DNA of 64,000 nucleotides, taken from assembly GCF_000314855.2 (NCBI RefSeq), contig NZ_KB233222.1, forward strand, positions 196,387 to 260,386, written 5' to 3'. Origin of the DNA: Providencia burhodogranariea DSM 19968. Lineage in GTDB: Bacteria; Pseudomonadota; Gammaproteobacteria; Enterobacterales; Enterobacteriaceae. The notes beneath the pieces are model-generated. The model saw nothing but the letters and a program-made list of their open reading frames with translations. It was not told the origin of the DNA and searched no databases. A program made the position numbers and the translations under genes. Positions 19,334 to 28,193 of the stretch are shown piece after piece. Within the stretch, counting starts at the first letter, position 1, and each line of letters starts with the position of its first letter.

Positions 19334-19794
19334 TATTATTCCTTATATAAATAATGTTCTAGTTTAAACATTATTTACTGTTAATCAATAAATCACATAA
19401 ACAATGAATGTTTATATTAAATATTTATATTTGTCATTGTAATTTAAATTAATAAGTATATCTATTTAGTATAAGATGGGGTGTTTAACTGATTTTTAAT
19501 TACTTTAATCCCTATGGATCCTCAATTTTCTATAGTTAGAACATAAGTGTCGAGTGGGTGAAAGTAATTGAAATTTAATTTATCACATTATTGATGTGGA
19601 TAGACGAGATAATATTTGTTGAGTGGAAGTATATTTAACATCCTTATCTGGGATTGTTGGATGTCTGCCTGTTTTTATAACCAAAATTATGTATTTTCAT
19701 CTATCTTAAACAACGATGTTTTTTTGAAAAAATTATCTATTAATGGGGGATTGCATTGATATCAATGTTAGGGGAACGCTGATAATTAAATCGT
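19334..19794. other. AT-rich spacer
   Basis: It contains the lipoprotein promoter side and the region downstream of the LysR gene at 19795. No gene or clear repeat is seen. Confidence 0.4.
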
Positions 19795-20697
19795 TTAATA
19801 TGCATGATCGCGCAGCAGATTAATTAATGCTCGAAGCCCTGATGGAATGAGTCGATGACCGGGGAAATATAGCGCCATTCCTTCATAGGTGATTTCATAA
19901 TTGCTCAATACCGAAACCAGCTCGCCACGTGCGAGTTCATTTCGTATGCTCCAATCATTAATATAGGCAATGCCTGAACCACTTTTTGCCGCATCAATGG
20001 CGATATTATGGTTATTGACTATCAGGTTTCCGATAGGTTTAATCTCGGTGAAAATGCCATTATTAATAAATTCCCAATGATATATTTTTCCGCTATTAAA
20101 CCTAAATGCGATACAGTTATGATGAATTAAGTCATTAGGTGTAGAAGGTGTTCCATGTTTTTCAAAATAACATGGGGAGGCAACAACGAGAGGACGAAAA
20201 TATTCAGGGCCAATTGGAATCGAAATCATATCCTTAGGCACCATTTCTTTTAACCGAATCCCCGCATCCATTCCTTCAGATACGATATCAACTAATTGCT
20301 CCTGAACAATTAAATCCAAAGTGAGTTCGGGATACATTTCAGAAAATTTATCTAATACGGTTGGGAAAATAATTCTCGCCGCAACTTCCGAAGTACTAAT
20401 TCTTAGCGTTCCTTTTGGTGTATCACGAAACTCACTCACCGTTTCTAATATTTGTTCTAATTCATGAACAACAGGATTGATCCGTTGTAAAAAAGATTGA
20501 CCAGCATCTGAAAGATAGACGCTACGGGTTGTTCTATTAAATAAGCGAACCCCGATACTGGCCTCTAATGCAGAGATTGAATTACTTAATGCAGAAGGGG
20601 ATATACCTAACGCCTGCGCAGCTTTGCGAAAGTTACGATGCTTTTCTATCGCCATGACAGCTCGAAGATCAAACAATGTGGTTTTTGAGAATTTCAT
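19795..20697 (-). CDS. LysR-family transcriptional regulator
   Basis: The 300-residue protein has an N-terminal LysR helix-turn-helix (RKAAQALGISPSALSNSISALEASIGVRLFNRTTRSVYLS, about 22-60) and a periplasmic-binding-like effector domain. It belongs to the large group of LysR regulators that control adjacent short-chain dehydrogenases. It is the last gene of a co-directional trio (SDR, RibD-like, LysR) with short gaps, and probably regulates that trio. Confidence 0.85.
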   Translation of the reverse strand: MKFSKTTLFDLRAVMAIEKHRNFRKAAQALGISPSALSNSISALEASIGVRLFNRTTRSVYLSDAGQSFLQRINPVVHELEQILETVSEFRDTPKGTLRISTSEVAARIIFPTVLDKFSEMYPELTLDLIVQEQLVDIVSEGMDAGIRLKEMVPKDMISIPIGPEYFRPLVVASPCYFEKHGTPSTPNDLIHHNCIAFRFNSGKIYHWEFINNGIFTEIKPIGNLIVNNHNIAIDAAKSGSGIAYINDWSIRNELARGELVSVLSNYEITYEGMALYFPGHRLIPSGLRALINLLRDHAY

Positions 20698-20741
20698 CGT
20701 AATCGCTTAAATTAATATAGGCTGAGTTAAATCGAAATTAT

Positions 20742-21458
20742 CTATTGGTGTTTATCATGATAGCGCATCCAAACACAACTGCCTTCAAGTGTTTCTACTT
20801 TGTTTAATTTAAATCTTGTCGATATTGCTGTAGGTAAATTATCAGCGCCAGTAAATAACGTCACTGCGTTGTCATCACCTGAAATAACAGGAACAACGAT
20901 GATACTGATTTCATCAATCAAATCTTCGCGCAAAAAATAACCGTTAGTGCGGCCGCCACCAGAAACGATGAGGGTTTTAATCTCAAAAAGTCGATACAAT
21001 TTGTCCAATGCTAAAGGTAGATCTAACTCACTATTACCGGCAAATAGATAAGATATTTGATGTTTTCTTAGATATGAAATGTATTCGTCCGTCGCTTTAT
21101 GCGTCAATATTTCAATAATATGCGCTGGAGGCCTTTCCATATATTGCACGATATTAGTTTGCCAAGCGACTTTCCCTGAAGTATCGATAACTACCAAATA
21201 GTCATTTAGATTTTGTTCTGCAATATAATCCTCACGAGAATATAGCGTTGGGTTTGAATCAAAGACGGGTTTTTGGAAAAAGGTAAAATTCTCTTCCATT
21301 GAAATTCGACCTGCTAGGCAAGCCGTCGCATGAAAACTGGCATGAGTTGTTTCATATGCAAGTAAACCGGGTTCAGTTTCAGGTGCAGCTAAGTAATCGC
21401 CAGTTGTTTTACCATCTAATGAGGTCAACATATGGCAAATAATATGGGGTTTGTTCAT
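20742..21458 (-). CDS. RibD C-terminal / dihydrofolate reductase-like reductase
   Basis: This 238-residue protein of the RibD-C/DHFR-like superfamily begins with HMLTSLDGKTTGDYL, the nucleotide-binding strand-loop of the family. Near residue 168 it has SGGGRTNGYFL, the glycine-rich NADPH site, then DEISIIVVPVISGD. In riboflavin synthesis this fold reduces a ribosylamino-pyrimidine, but stand-alone copies such as this have unknown substrates. It sits 21 bp downstream of the SDR gene and is likely co-transcribed with it, so a two-step reductive or detoxifying reaction is possible. Confidence 0.8.
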   Translation of the reverse strand: MNKPHIICHMLTSLDGKTTGDYLAAPETEPGLLAYETTHASFHATACLAGRISMEENFTFFQKPVFDSNPTLYSREDYIAEQNLNDYLVVIDTSGKVAWQTNIVQYMERPPAHIIEILTHKATDEYISYLRKHQISYLFAGNSELDLPLALDKLYRLFEIKTLIVSGGGRTNGYFLREDLIDEISIIVVPVISGDDNAVTLFTGADNLPTAISTRFKLNKVETLEGSCVWMRYHDKHQ

Positions 21459-21479
21459 TGTTTATTTTCCAGATGTGAC

Positions 21480-22301
21480 TTATTTTGTTGGTAGCTGTGT
21501 GCGAGCATATTTCTCATAGGCATCATTGCCAAGCTCTCGTCGCGCTTTAACCAAATTCTCTACACCATAAGGTGCGCAGTAACGTAACCTATCAGTTCCA
21601 TCAGTTGCTGCTAAATAAATATCTTGTGCGACTTGCTCGACAGTCGCAGCGCCTTGCCCCATTTTTTGCATAGCATTGTTTACATTATCTGCAAAAGTAT
21701 CGTAGCTTGTAATGCCATTAGTTCCAGTATTTTCATGTGCTGAACGTTCATGGAAAGGGCTTATTATGCCACCGGGTTCATATATTTTAGTGACTATATT
21801 CTGCGATGCTAATTCATAGGAGACTGACTCTAGAAACCCCTCTAATGCAAATTTTGTCGATGCATAAATTGAGATTAAGGGTAAACCGATAATGCCACCA
21901 CAAGAGCTCACATTTAAAATTATGCCACCGCCTTGCTGACGGAAAATAGGCACGATTTGTTGCATTACATTCATTACGCCGAAAAGATTGACGTCAAAAT
22001 TTTTACGGATTTTTTCTATCGGAATCCCTTCAAATACTCCGTATTGCCCAAAGCCTGCATTGTTAATAACTAAATCTATTTTTCCAAAAGCATCTATACC
22101 TTCAAAAATAGCACTTTCAATGCTGTGAATATCCTCTACATCAAGTTTAGTTTTAATTAAATTTGCGATCCCATCGAGACGATTATTTTTTTCTGGCGCT
22201 CTCATGGTTGCGATAACATTAAATCCTTGTTCTGCAAATAGTTTAGCTGTCGCTTCACCCACTCCGGATGAACTCCCTGTTATTAATACAGTCTTTGGCA
22301 T
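21480..22301 (-). CDS. Short-chain dehydrogenase/reductase
   Basis: A 273-residue classical SDR. The Rossmann motif TGSSSGVGEA is at about 7-16, NNAGFGQYG near 80, the catalytic serine lies in NVSSCGG, and the YASTK active-site motif (Tyr-x-x-x-Lys) near 157. The preference for NADP over NAD cannot be set firmly. It is the first gene of the SDR/RibD-like/LysR trio. Confidence 0.88.
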   Translation of the reverse strand: MPKTVLITGSSSGVGEATAKLFAEQGFNVIATMRAPEKNNRLDGIANLIKTKLDVEDIHSIESAIFEGIDAFGKIDLVINNAGFGQYGVFEGIPIEKIRKNFDVNLFGVMNVMQQIVPIFRQQGGGIILNVSSCGGIIGLPLISIYASTKFALEGFLESVSYELASQNIVTKIYEPGGIISPFHERSAHENTGTNGITSYDTFADNVNNAMQKMGQGAATVEQVAQDIYLAATDGTDRLRYCAPYGVENLVKARRELGNDAYEKYARTQLPTK

Positions 22302-22679
22302 AATTACTTCCTCATGTTTGATTAAGAAAACAATAGCCGATAACGATTGATTTGATAATCCGAAAGATCTGCATGAACTGTTTTTAAAATCGAAACAATC
22401 TAATGCAGTGAACGAGGTTAATTAATATGGGAAAAATAATTGTTAATGATGAAACTATACAATATAAGAATATATAGCGCTGATATCTGAAACACTGTTT
22501 GAGCTTTGTATATCAGCATTAATATAGTTATTCGTAGTACAAAAAAATGCTCGTTACGATAAGTAACGAGCTTGCAACGGTAGCATTTATCAGCGCTATT
22601 TTTGCGAAATGAATGAAGAGTGGTTATTGATTAACAATAAAAAAACAGTTTATAGATGCTGTTTATTGTGCACGTACTC
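22302..22679. other. Spacer holding the SDR promoter side and the phosphatase-operon terminator
   Basis: No gene is supported. A strong hairpin at 22540-22573 is annotated separately. Confidence 0.5.
22540..22573 (-). terminator. Rho-independent terminator of the DUF1254/phosphatase operon
   Basis: On the minus strand GCTCGTTAC and GTAACGAGC form a stem with a 5 nt loop, followed by ATTTTTTT. It lies about 110 bp downstream of the 22680 stop. Confidence 0.8.
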
Positions 22680-23477
22680 TCAGAATGTACCGCTTATTCC
22701 CAATATTGGTCCCTGCTGTACAACATCATATACAAATCCGTTATGACGATAATCAACCCCCATAGCACGATACCCTGCAACAGCAGAAAAACCGGGTGTA
22801 AATTCCCATCCGACTAACGCTGCGGCATCCCAATCAAATCGAGATTGTCCACCACCCGCTAATCCCCAACTTGATAGCCAGATAGTTGGTGTCAAAGCGT
22901 AGTGGCCTCGCAGTCCTGCAACACCATCCACCCAAGTTGCACTGTCACTGCCTGATATCCCATCGGCATATCCGCCTTGAAATTTTAATGTGGTGTTGCT
23001 GTACCAGACTCGAATGCCGCCTGTTGCATCAAGACGGCTTCCGTTGCTTTCCAGTAAGGTATATCCCCCACCAAAAAAACCAGAAAATGTTTGATTATCA
23101 ACCTTGAGGCGTGATGTTGCTCCATTTGGTAGGCTATTTTTAGTGGTTGTATCAATGTACATCAGATCAACCAATAGGCTGTATGGACCTTTGCGAGCTT
23201 CCGCTAGCCCCATTACTGCAACATCAAGGGTATGGGCAATATCCGAAAAATCAGCTTTCATGAATTGAGTACCCGTTGACCGATGGCCAACGTCTCCACG
23301 AACACCAGCCCCCCATATATACGGAGAAACAGTGAACTGCCACTCTTCTACAGGTTGATATGCCTGATATGTTATTTGAGTCGCCCCTGCTGGGAGGCTC
23401 AAAATGCCAGAAGCTAAAAATACTAATGGTAGAGCCCACCAAACAAGCTTGTTTTGCACACAGTCACTGTTTGTCAT
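22680..23477 (-). CDS. Putative outer-membrane beta-barrel protein
   Basis: About 265 residues, with a long signal peptide (LVWWALPLVFLASGILSLPAGA). The mature part alternates polar and aromatic/hydrophobic residues and is rich in G, Y and W. It ends GISGTF, with the terminal Phe typical of BAM substrates. The repeated VAGYRAMGVDYRHNG style resembles small eight-stranded barrels. The ATG at 23477 is chosen over the TTG six bases upstream because AAGG is better spaced. It starts 14 bp after the phosphatase stop and is the last gene of that operon. Confidence 0.68.
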   Translation of the reverse strand: MTNSDCVQNKLVWWALPLVFLASGILSLPAGATQITYQAYQPVEEWQFTVSPYIWGAGVRGDVGHRSTGTQFMKADFSDIAHTLDVAVMGLAEARKGPYSLLVDLMYIDTTTKNSLPNGATSRLKVDNQTFSGFFGGGYTLLESNGSRLDATGGIRVWYSNTTLKFQGGYADGISGSDSATWVDGVAGLRGHYALTPTIWLSSWGLAGGGQSRFDWDAAALVGWEFTPGFSAVAGYRAMGVDYRHNGFVYDVVQQGPILGISGTF

Positions 23478-23490
23478 AATCAAGACCTTC

Positions 23491-24318
23491 TCAGTGTAAA
23501 CTTAAGGAGAGAGCAGTGCGTTCAGCTGCACAGTCTTCAGTCGGTTTCGAGCCGGCTTTAACTGCTGCTTGTACTTCACGCTTCGCTGCTGCCAGATCTG
23601 CTTGGAATGCAGGATTATCATGTAACACGGCTACTGTTGCTGCGCCCATAATACGTCCCGCATCGACATCACTCTGCCAATGTGCATCGCAAACTACGCG
23701 ACTTTGACCAAATGCCAAACCACGAGCTAACAGCTCGGTTGCTCGTTGAGGGTGAACTTCAGACAACACTAATCCCCAAGCCCAGCCAGCAGCCGAGTGA
23801 CCCGATGGCCATGAGCCATCTTGTCTTAGCACTGGCTCCATGTCTTTACGACAAGTTCCTTCGTTATGTTGAACAAAAGGGCGAGTACGGTTATAAGCGT
23901 TTTTTCCTGCATAGGTTGAGCCGCCAGCGTCCGTCAATACATGTTGCATCATGGAATAAAGGTGCGGCGTATTTTTCTCGTTAATGTCAGTGCCAAATGC
24001 ACATGAAAATGCTTTTGCTGGAGCTGGAAATGTCAATTCGGCATCTGTTGCCGCTAACTTTTCACGAGTTGTGCCACGCAATGCTAATGCAGCTAGACGA
24101 GCCTCTTCATCGCGTTGGAAGGCTGCTGATTCAGGTTTTGGTGGTGCGCCGAGTAAAGCTACATGTACAGGTAAGCTTGCGGGTTCAAGGTAACCAGGTT
24201 CGAGCTTGAAATGAGGATCGGTTACGTCTGGCCCAGTATCACTTGCCATCGCAAGGTTAGAACATAATAAGCCAGCTAAAGGTGCTATTAGGTACAGAAG
24301 GTGGTGTGTTTTCTTCAT
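23491..24318 (-). CDS. phoN: Class A non-specific acid phosphatase (PhoN family)
   Basis: This periplasmic, vanadate-sensitive acid phosphatase of the PAP2 superfamily removes phosphate from a wide range of organic esters. The signature is complete: Lys139-X6-Arg146-Pro147, PSGH at 171-174, and Ser206-Arg207-X5-His213-X3-Asp217. Starting at MKKTHHLLYL, the protein has about 275 residues and a cleavable signal ending LAMA. I chose 24318 because GGAGATAAT lies just upstream; the frame is open for 27 more codons but those look untranslated. The flanking genes encode two envelope proteins and a DUF1254 protein. A decayed paralogue lies at 35237-35850. The sequence is richer in GC and Ala than its surroundings. 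Confidence 0.92.
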   Translation of the reverse strand: MKKTHHLLYLIAPLAGLLCSNLAMASDTGPDVTDPHFKLEPGYLEPASLPVHVALLGAPPKPESAAFQRDEEARLAALALRGTTREKLAATDAELTFPAPAKAFSCAFGTDINEKNTPHLYSMMQHVLTDAGGSTYAGKNAYNRTRPFVQHNEGTCRKDMEPVLRQDGSWPSGHSAAGWAWGLVLSEVHPQRATELLARGLAFGQSRVVCDAHWQSDVDAGRIMGAATVAVLHDNPAFQADLAAAKREVQAAVKAGSKPTEDCAAERTALSLSLH

Positions 24319-24452
24319 TATTATCTCCAGATTCGATATATGCCTCAAATGGCACCGCGTTATTAACAAAATATTTTTAGGTAAAAAAACAAGCCACAAT
24401 TGCCCGATTCATGGCTTGGAGAGCTAACTAAATAAGAAGGACAACCTCTTGA

Positions 24453-25249
24453 TCAATGAGGAAATAAGAAGGTTATACCTGCGCGAAAACCTAAGTCATT
24501 TGGTCCATTATCAGGTGCAGTTATCCAGTAACGTGTACCGGCTTGAAAACTAACAGGCATAGATCCCAGCTTGACCACTTTTGAAATGGTGAAATTGGCA
24601 GGAACACTCCATTTCTCATCATTCCAGTCGTATGAGCTTTCAGCATCCACTCCGAACGTCCAAGCATTACTTGTGGTATAAGAAAAGAACGGTTGTAAGA
24701 AAGTTGCATTGATGTTTTGACGATCACGATGTCCTGCAAAGGACCAAACATGATTGGTAAGTGCGCCATAGGTCAAACTCCCTTTTTGTGTCAATAAAAC
24801 CGCACTAGGCCCAGTACCCCACTTTTCTGCGCCTAAAAGCGAGTCAGTAGCAGAAGGTATTAAAAGGACGGGTCCAATTCCCCAGATGAGTCCATTTGAG
24901 GTGGGTTGTTTTGGAGAAAAAAGATACTTTGGGTAATATCGCTCATACCAAATTGATCGCCTGACTTCCCGACGATGTCATGTTGAGAAATAACCGGCAT
25001 AATTGTACGAGAAATAACATTCCAGTCGTTATTAATGGCAAATGGAATAACGGGCTGAATATTTATCCCTGATCGAGTGCCATTCGCGGAGCCATAGCCT
25101 TTATCGTAATTAAACTGAAATGGGACACTGACCAAGGCAGCTACAGGGTTGGCTAACTTCTTTGCAAATTCGACTTCTTCCGCATTTACGGCAGAAAAAT
25201 TGGCTACTCCGGATGCTCCAATAAACATCAGAAACCATTTGGATTTCAT
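24453..25249 (-). pseudogene. Outer-membrane transporter-like protein (Phenol_MetA_deg-like) with one frameshift
   Basis: Two frames together encode one protein of about 266 residues. The N-terminal part starts MKSKWFLMFIGASGVANFSA (signal peptide; GGAGAG upstream) and runs to MSDITQSIFF. The continuation SPKQPTSNGLIWGIGPVLL and the C-terminal part, ending RAGITFLFPH, are in another frame. The break coincides with the six-A run at 24917-24922; one more A would restore the full frame. Composition and the GIGPVLLIPSATD block resemble the MetA-pathway phenol degradation / transporter barrel family. With no other lesion, this is either a recent mutation, a slippage site or a sequencing error. Confidence 0.72.
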
Positions 25250-25351
25250 GTCGCTCTCCATTTTTATAATTATTATGGTTCGGTCTCGGCGGAGCTGAGA
25301 CCGATGACTTATCGTTTTTAGGGGGAAGCGGCTTCGATTGAGCCGAACAAA

Positions 25352-26374
25352 TTACTGTGGCTGTGGGAAACTCCATTGACCGTTTAGAATTTCATCTTCA
25401 GGCTGATACAGCCTGACTGTATAGTTCCAACCGGGCATCGTTGGCAAACAGTTAGCAATTTTACCGTCGCAACTCCCAAATTGGATAACAATCGATCCAT
25501 CATCATTTTTTGTCGCTGTAAGGTTATTTAATGAGTAAGCGTCATATGCGTTTTTCTCGAAGTAACCATTCTCGTTATAAACGCTCACAGACCAAAAGCC
25601 CTTAACTGGAACATCTTCGACTTTGAGTCGATAAATCGTCTTACCATCATTTTTAGGCATCACACCACCGAGGTAGGTCGCATCTTTACTTGGATTTCCA
25701 CCCCATCCAGATGCTGTTCCGACTAAATGGTGAACTGGGTCAACAGTATTTTTTGTGCCAAAAGCTTGATTATAGTTAGGAAGCGTCACGCCAAGTACCA
25801 GAAGGGCATCGCGAACCTTTTTTTGGCTCTCAGGCTCCCATTTTGGTACAACAAATTCCCCTATCTGTGCCTGATTGATGTTGATTGCATCCTGAAGAGT
25901 ATGTACTTGCTTAAGATCTTTGGGATCAGCAGGGTCGACAAGTGTGCGGATAGCAACAAAAACATAGCGAGTACCGATTTCCTCTTTTGTCAGTGTATGG
26001 CTGCCAGCACCGTAAAAAGTAGCAGGTACGTAGTGGTTTTCATCGACGATTTGCATCGACATAAATCTATCACCAGCTTCAGGTAATGTGATGGTTACTG
26101 GACCCGCATCAAGATCGAATACAGCACTTGAATAGAGAGTATCTCGATTCATACGGATGACACTTTGAGCATCAATCGGAACAGGTTCACGGCTATGTAC
26201 AAACTTCCCTAAACCTCCATTTGCCACCATATTCCCCATATAGAGATCAGACTCGGCGCGCACAAAATTATCAACACCAACAAGTATCGTCTCATCAGAG
26301 GCGGACTGAGCGTTTGCGCTTCCTAGTATTGCCAATGTGAGAGCGGCAATACTAGCCCTGTATAAATACGACAT
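25352..26374 (-). CDS. DUF1254/DUF1214 exported protein
   Basis: The 340-residue protein has a signal peptide (MSYLYRASIAALTLAILGSANA). It has a DUF1254 N-terminal domain (NFVRAESDLYMGN ... MNRDTLYSSAVFDLDAGPVTITLPEAG) and a C-terminal DUF1214 domain (TIYRLKVEDVPVKGFWSVSVYNENGYF). The family is widespread in periplasm and envelopes and its function is unknown. It is the first gene of an operon with the frameshifted outer-membrane protein, PhoN and a beta-barrel, downstream of an AraC regulator on the same strand. Confidence 0.85.
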   Translation of the reverse strand: MSYLYRASIAALTLAILGSANAQSASDETILVGVDNFVRAESDLYMGNMVANGGLGKFVHSREPVPIDAQSVIRMNRDTLYSSAVFDLDAGPVTITLPEAGDRFMSMQIVDENHYVPATFYGAGSHTLTKEEIGTRYVFVAIRTLVDPADPKDLKQVHTLQDAININQAQIGEFVVPKWEPESQKKVRDALLVLGVTLPNYNQAFGTKNTVDPVHHLVGTASGWGGNPSKDATYLGGVMPKNDGKTIYRLKVEDVPVKGFWSVSVYNENGYFEKNAYDAYSLNNLTATKNDDGSIVIQFGSCDGKIANCLPTMPGWNYTVRLYQPEDEILNGQWSFPQPQ

Positions 26375-26811
26375 TTAAACCCCCTGATGATAAAAACATA
26401 GACCAGTACCTCAATTTCAAGCCTCACGAGTGGTAAATTGAATAGGCCATTTGCGGGGTTTGAAATTATCGTTATTGACAATATAAGAACTTCTTAATGA
26501 AGACTTGCCATTTGGCGCCAAGGATGGAATAGGCAGTTTCGTATAAAATTAAGTGCGAGGAGCTTAGAAGGTAAATTTTTATTTGGATGAAAAGCCATTA
26601 TTTAAGGTTAAAAGAAGCAAAGCTAGCGGTTCGCTACCTAGTGGGCTAAGCACGACACGCTCAATATAGCGGAAAACCGCTTTTCGTTAGATGTGGGGTT
26701 TTAGTGAGTTTTTTTAATCATTTTAATACGTAATATGATGGGATTATTGTTATTTTGTTAGTTGGTACAGTAAAAATAAGCGAGCTTTAGGATAGCAATC
26801 ATCGACTGTTC
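26375..26811. other. Spacer between the AraC gene and the DUF1254 operon
   Basis: It is occupied mostly by a decayed MITE copy (26565-26797). The operon promoter must lie in the 26380-26560 part. Confidence 0.5.
26565..26797 (+). repeat. Decayed long-form MITE copy
   Basis: AAGGTAAATTTTTATTTGGAT, AAAAGAAGCAAAGC, TAATATGATG and GGTACAGTAAAAATAAGC match the long element at 10536-10812 in the same order and spacing. The terminal inverted repeats are degraded. Confidence 0.6.
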
Positions 26812-27828
26812 TTAAATCTTAAAGGAGGAACGATAAAATGATGGCGTGTATCCAGTCCAACGTTTAAAGGCTCGAGTAAAGTGCGCTTGGTCACTATAAC
26901 CCACCATGTAGGCAATTTCAGTTGCAGTATATTTACCGCTAGAGATTAACTGGAGCGCTTCGCTACGGCGCATTTCATCACGTAAAGTTTCAAACTCAAC
27001 ACCACAATACTTAAGCCGACGCTGCAAAGTACGAGGAGATAGGCCAACACTTTTTGAAATTGTTCTAAGTTTCGGTTGTTCCAGATCAGATATTTGCTTA
27101 TGTATGACAGAGGCAGTATCAATTGTTGATTTTAGGGCTTCGGTAGTTTTCCAAGCATCATCCCGAATATGTTTCAGGGGAAGAGCGAGTAAATCACGGT
27201 CGAATTCGATCATGTTGTATCTTGCATTCATTACAAGGTTACTCCCTAAACATTCTTCAAGGGCATCGTCACCTCTCTTTCTTGATGTTTTGATATGTAC
27301 ACGAATAGCGGAAGGTTCTCCGGACATGAGAGGGACTTTTCTGAGCACAGCAAGGCTACCGAAAATAAATTGTTGCGGGTCTGCTTCATATAGCCCAGTG
27401 AATTGATGAATCAGTTTTGTGGTACGTCCTTCGGTAACAATTTTTACCTCTCCTCCTTGATGCAATAAGGCTGCATGAGTTGCAGCAAATGCACAAGCCT
27501 GAGCAATGTTTGTTGAACCCATGATCATCTCGCCCCAAACACCGAGTGAACGTATTTCAGTCAGATATCCCACATAGGCACCAGCGAATGGGTCATCTGC
27601 AATAGACGCCATTTCATTAGCAATATGGAAGCAGGCCGCTCGAGGTACCCAAATATCAGGGTTTTGAAAAACATTAGTAGAAATACCAAGACGTTGAAAA
27701 AACTCTAATGAAGATACTCCTCGCATAGCGAGATAGGGGGCCATTTGAAGAAAGCTTCTAAGCTTAATGGATGGTGTTGCATTCACCATAAATATTCGTA
27801 CCTGCATTATAATCAATACATATAGCAA
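26812..27828 (-). CDS. AraC-family regulator with AraC_binding-2-type N-terminal domain
   Basis: Up to 338 residues. The N-terminal domain (about 20-200) is of the OruR/ArgR/GadX-related arabinose-binding-like type. The C-terminal 100 residues hold two helix-turn-helix motifs (SVGLSPRTLQRRL and TEIAYMVGYSDQAHFTRAFKRWTGYTPSFYR). The start is uncertain: Met1, Met8 and Met14 are all possible, and Met14 (27789) gives the form closest to the family length. It reads toward the DUF1254/PhoN operon and is the obvious candidate regulator. Confidence 0.85.
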   Translation of the reverse strand: MLYVLIIMQVRIFMVNATPSIKLRSFLQMAPYLAMRGVSSLEFFQRLGISTNVFQNPDIWVPRAACFHIANEMASIADDPFAGAYVGYLTEIRSLGVWGEMIMGSTNIAQACAFAATHAALLHQGGEVKIVTEGRTTKLIHQFTGLYEADPQQFIFGSLAVLRKVPLMSGEPSAIRVHIKTSRKRGDDALEECLGSNLVMNARYNMIEFDRDLLALPLKHIRDDAWKTTEALKSTIDTASVIHKQISDLEQPKLRTISKSVGLSPRTLQRRLKYCGVEFETLRDEMRRSEALQLISSGKYTATEIAYMVGYSDQAHFTRAFKRWTGYTPSFYRSSFKI

Positions 27829-28193
27829 TTGTTTTGGTACGCAAATAAGATTAGTGCAAAACAGTTGCTCAACATCGGTATTTGATGGCTTAATTTAACA
27901 TCGTAAATACACTTTTGCTGAGTATAGTTAACCTTGGGTGAAAATACTATATTTGTGTAACATTTATCAAAAACAAAGTATTTTCAATAGAATAATGCCT
28001 ATCATGGTGAAACAATCTAGTGTATTAAAACGATGTTACGAATTTGATTAACTCAACGATTACCAATATTTTTTGATGTTTATAATGTGGGGGAAATAAA
28101 GGGAATAGAGCTGTTTAATTTCATAATCCTAAACAATGTTTATGCTTGAATTTGTGGAATTAAACAGCTCTGATTCGAAGGGATAATAATGAG
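27829..28193. other. Spacer between the fimbrial operon end and the AraC gene
   Basis: No gene is supported. The 14 bp inverted repeat at 28107-28171 is annotated separately. Confidence 0.4.
28107..28171. repeat. 14 bp perfect inverted repeat with 37 nt loop
   Basis: AGAGCTGTTTAATT and AATTAAACAGCTCT flank 37 nt, 22 bp downstream of the tip adhesin stop. It may act as the operon's terminator/stabiliser or be a very small mobile-element relic. There is no clean T run. Confidence 0.5.
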
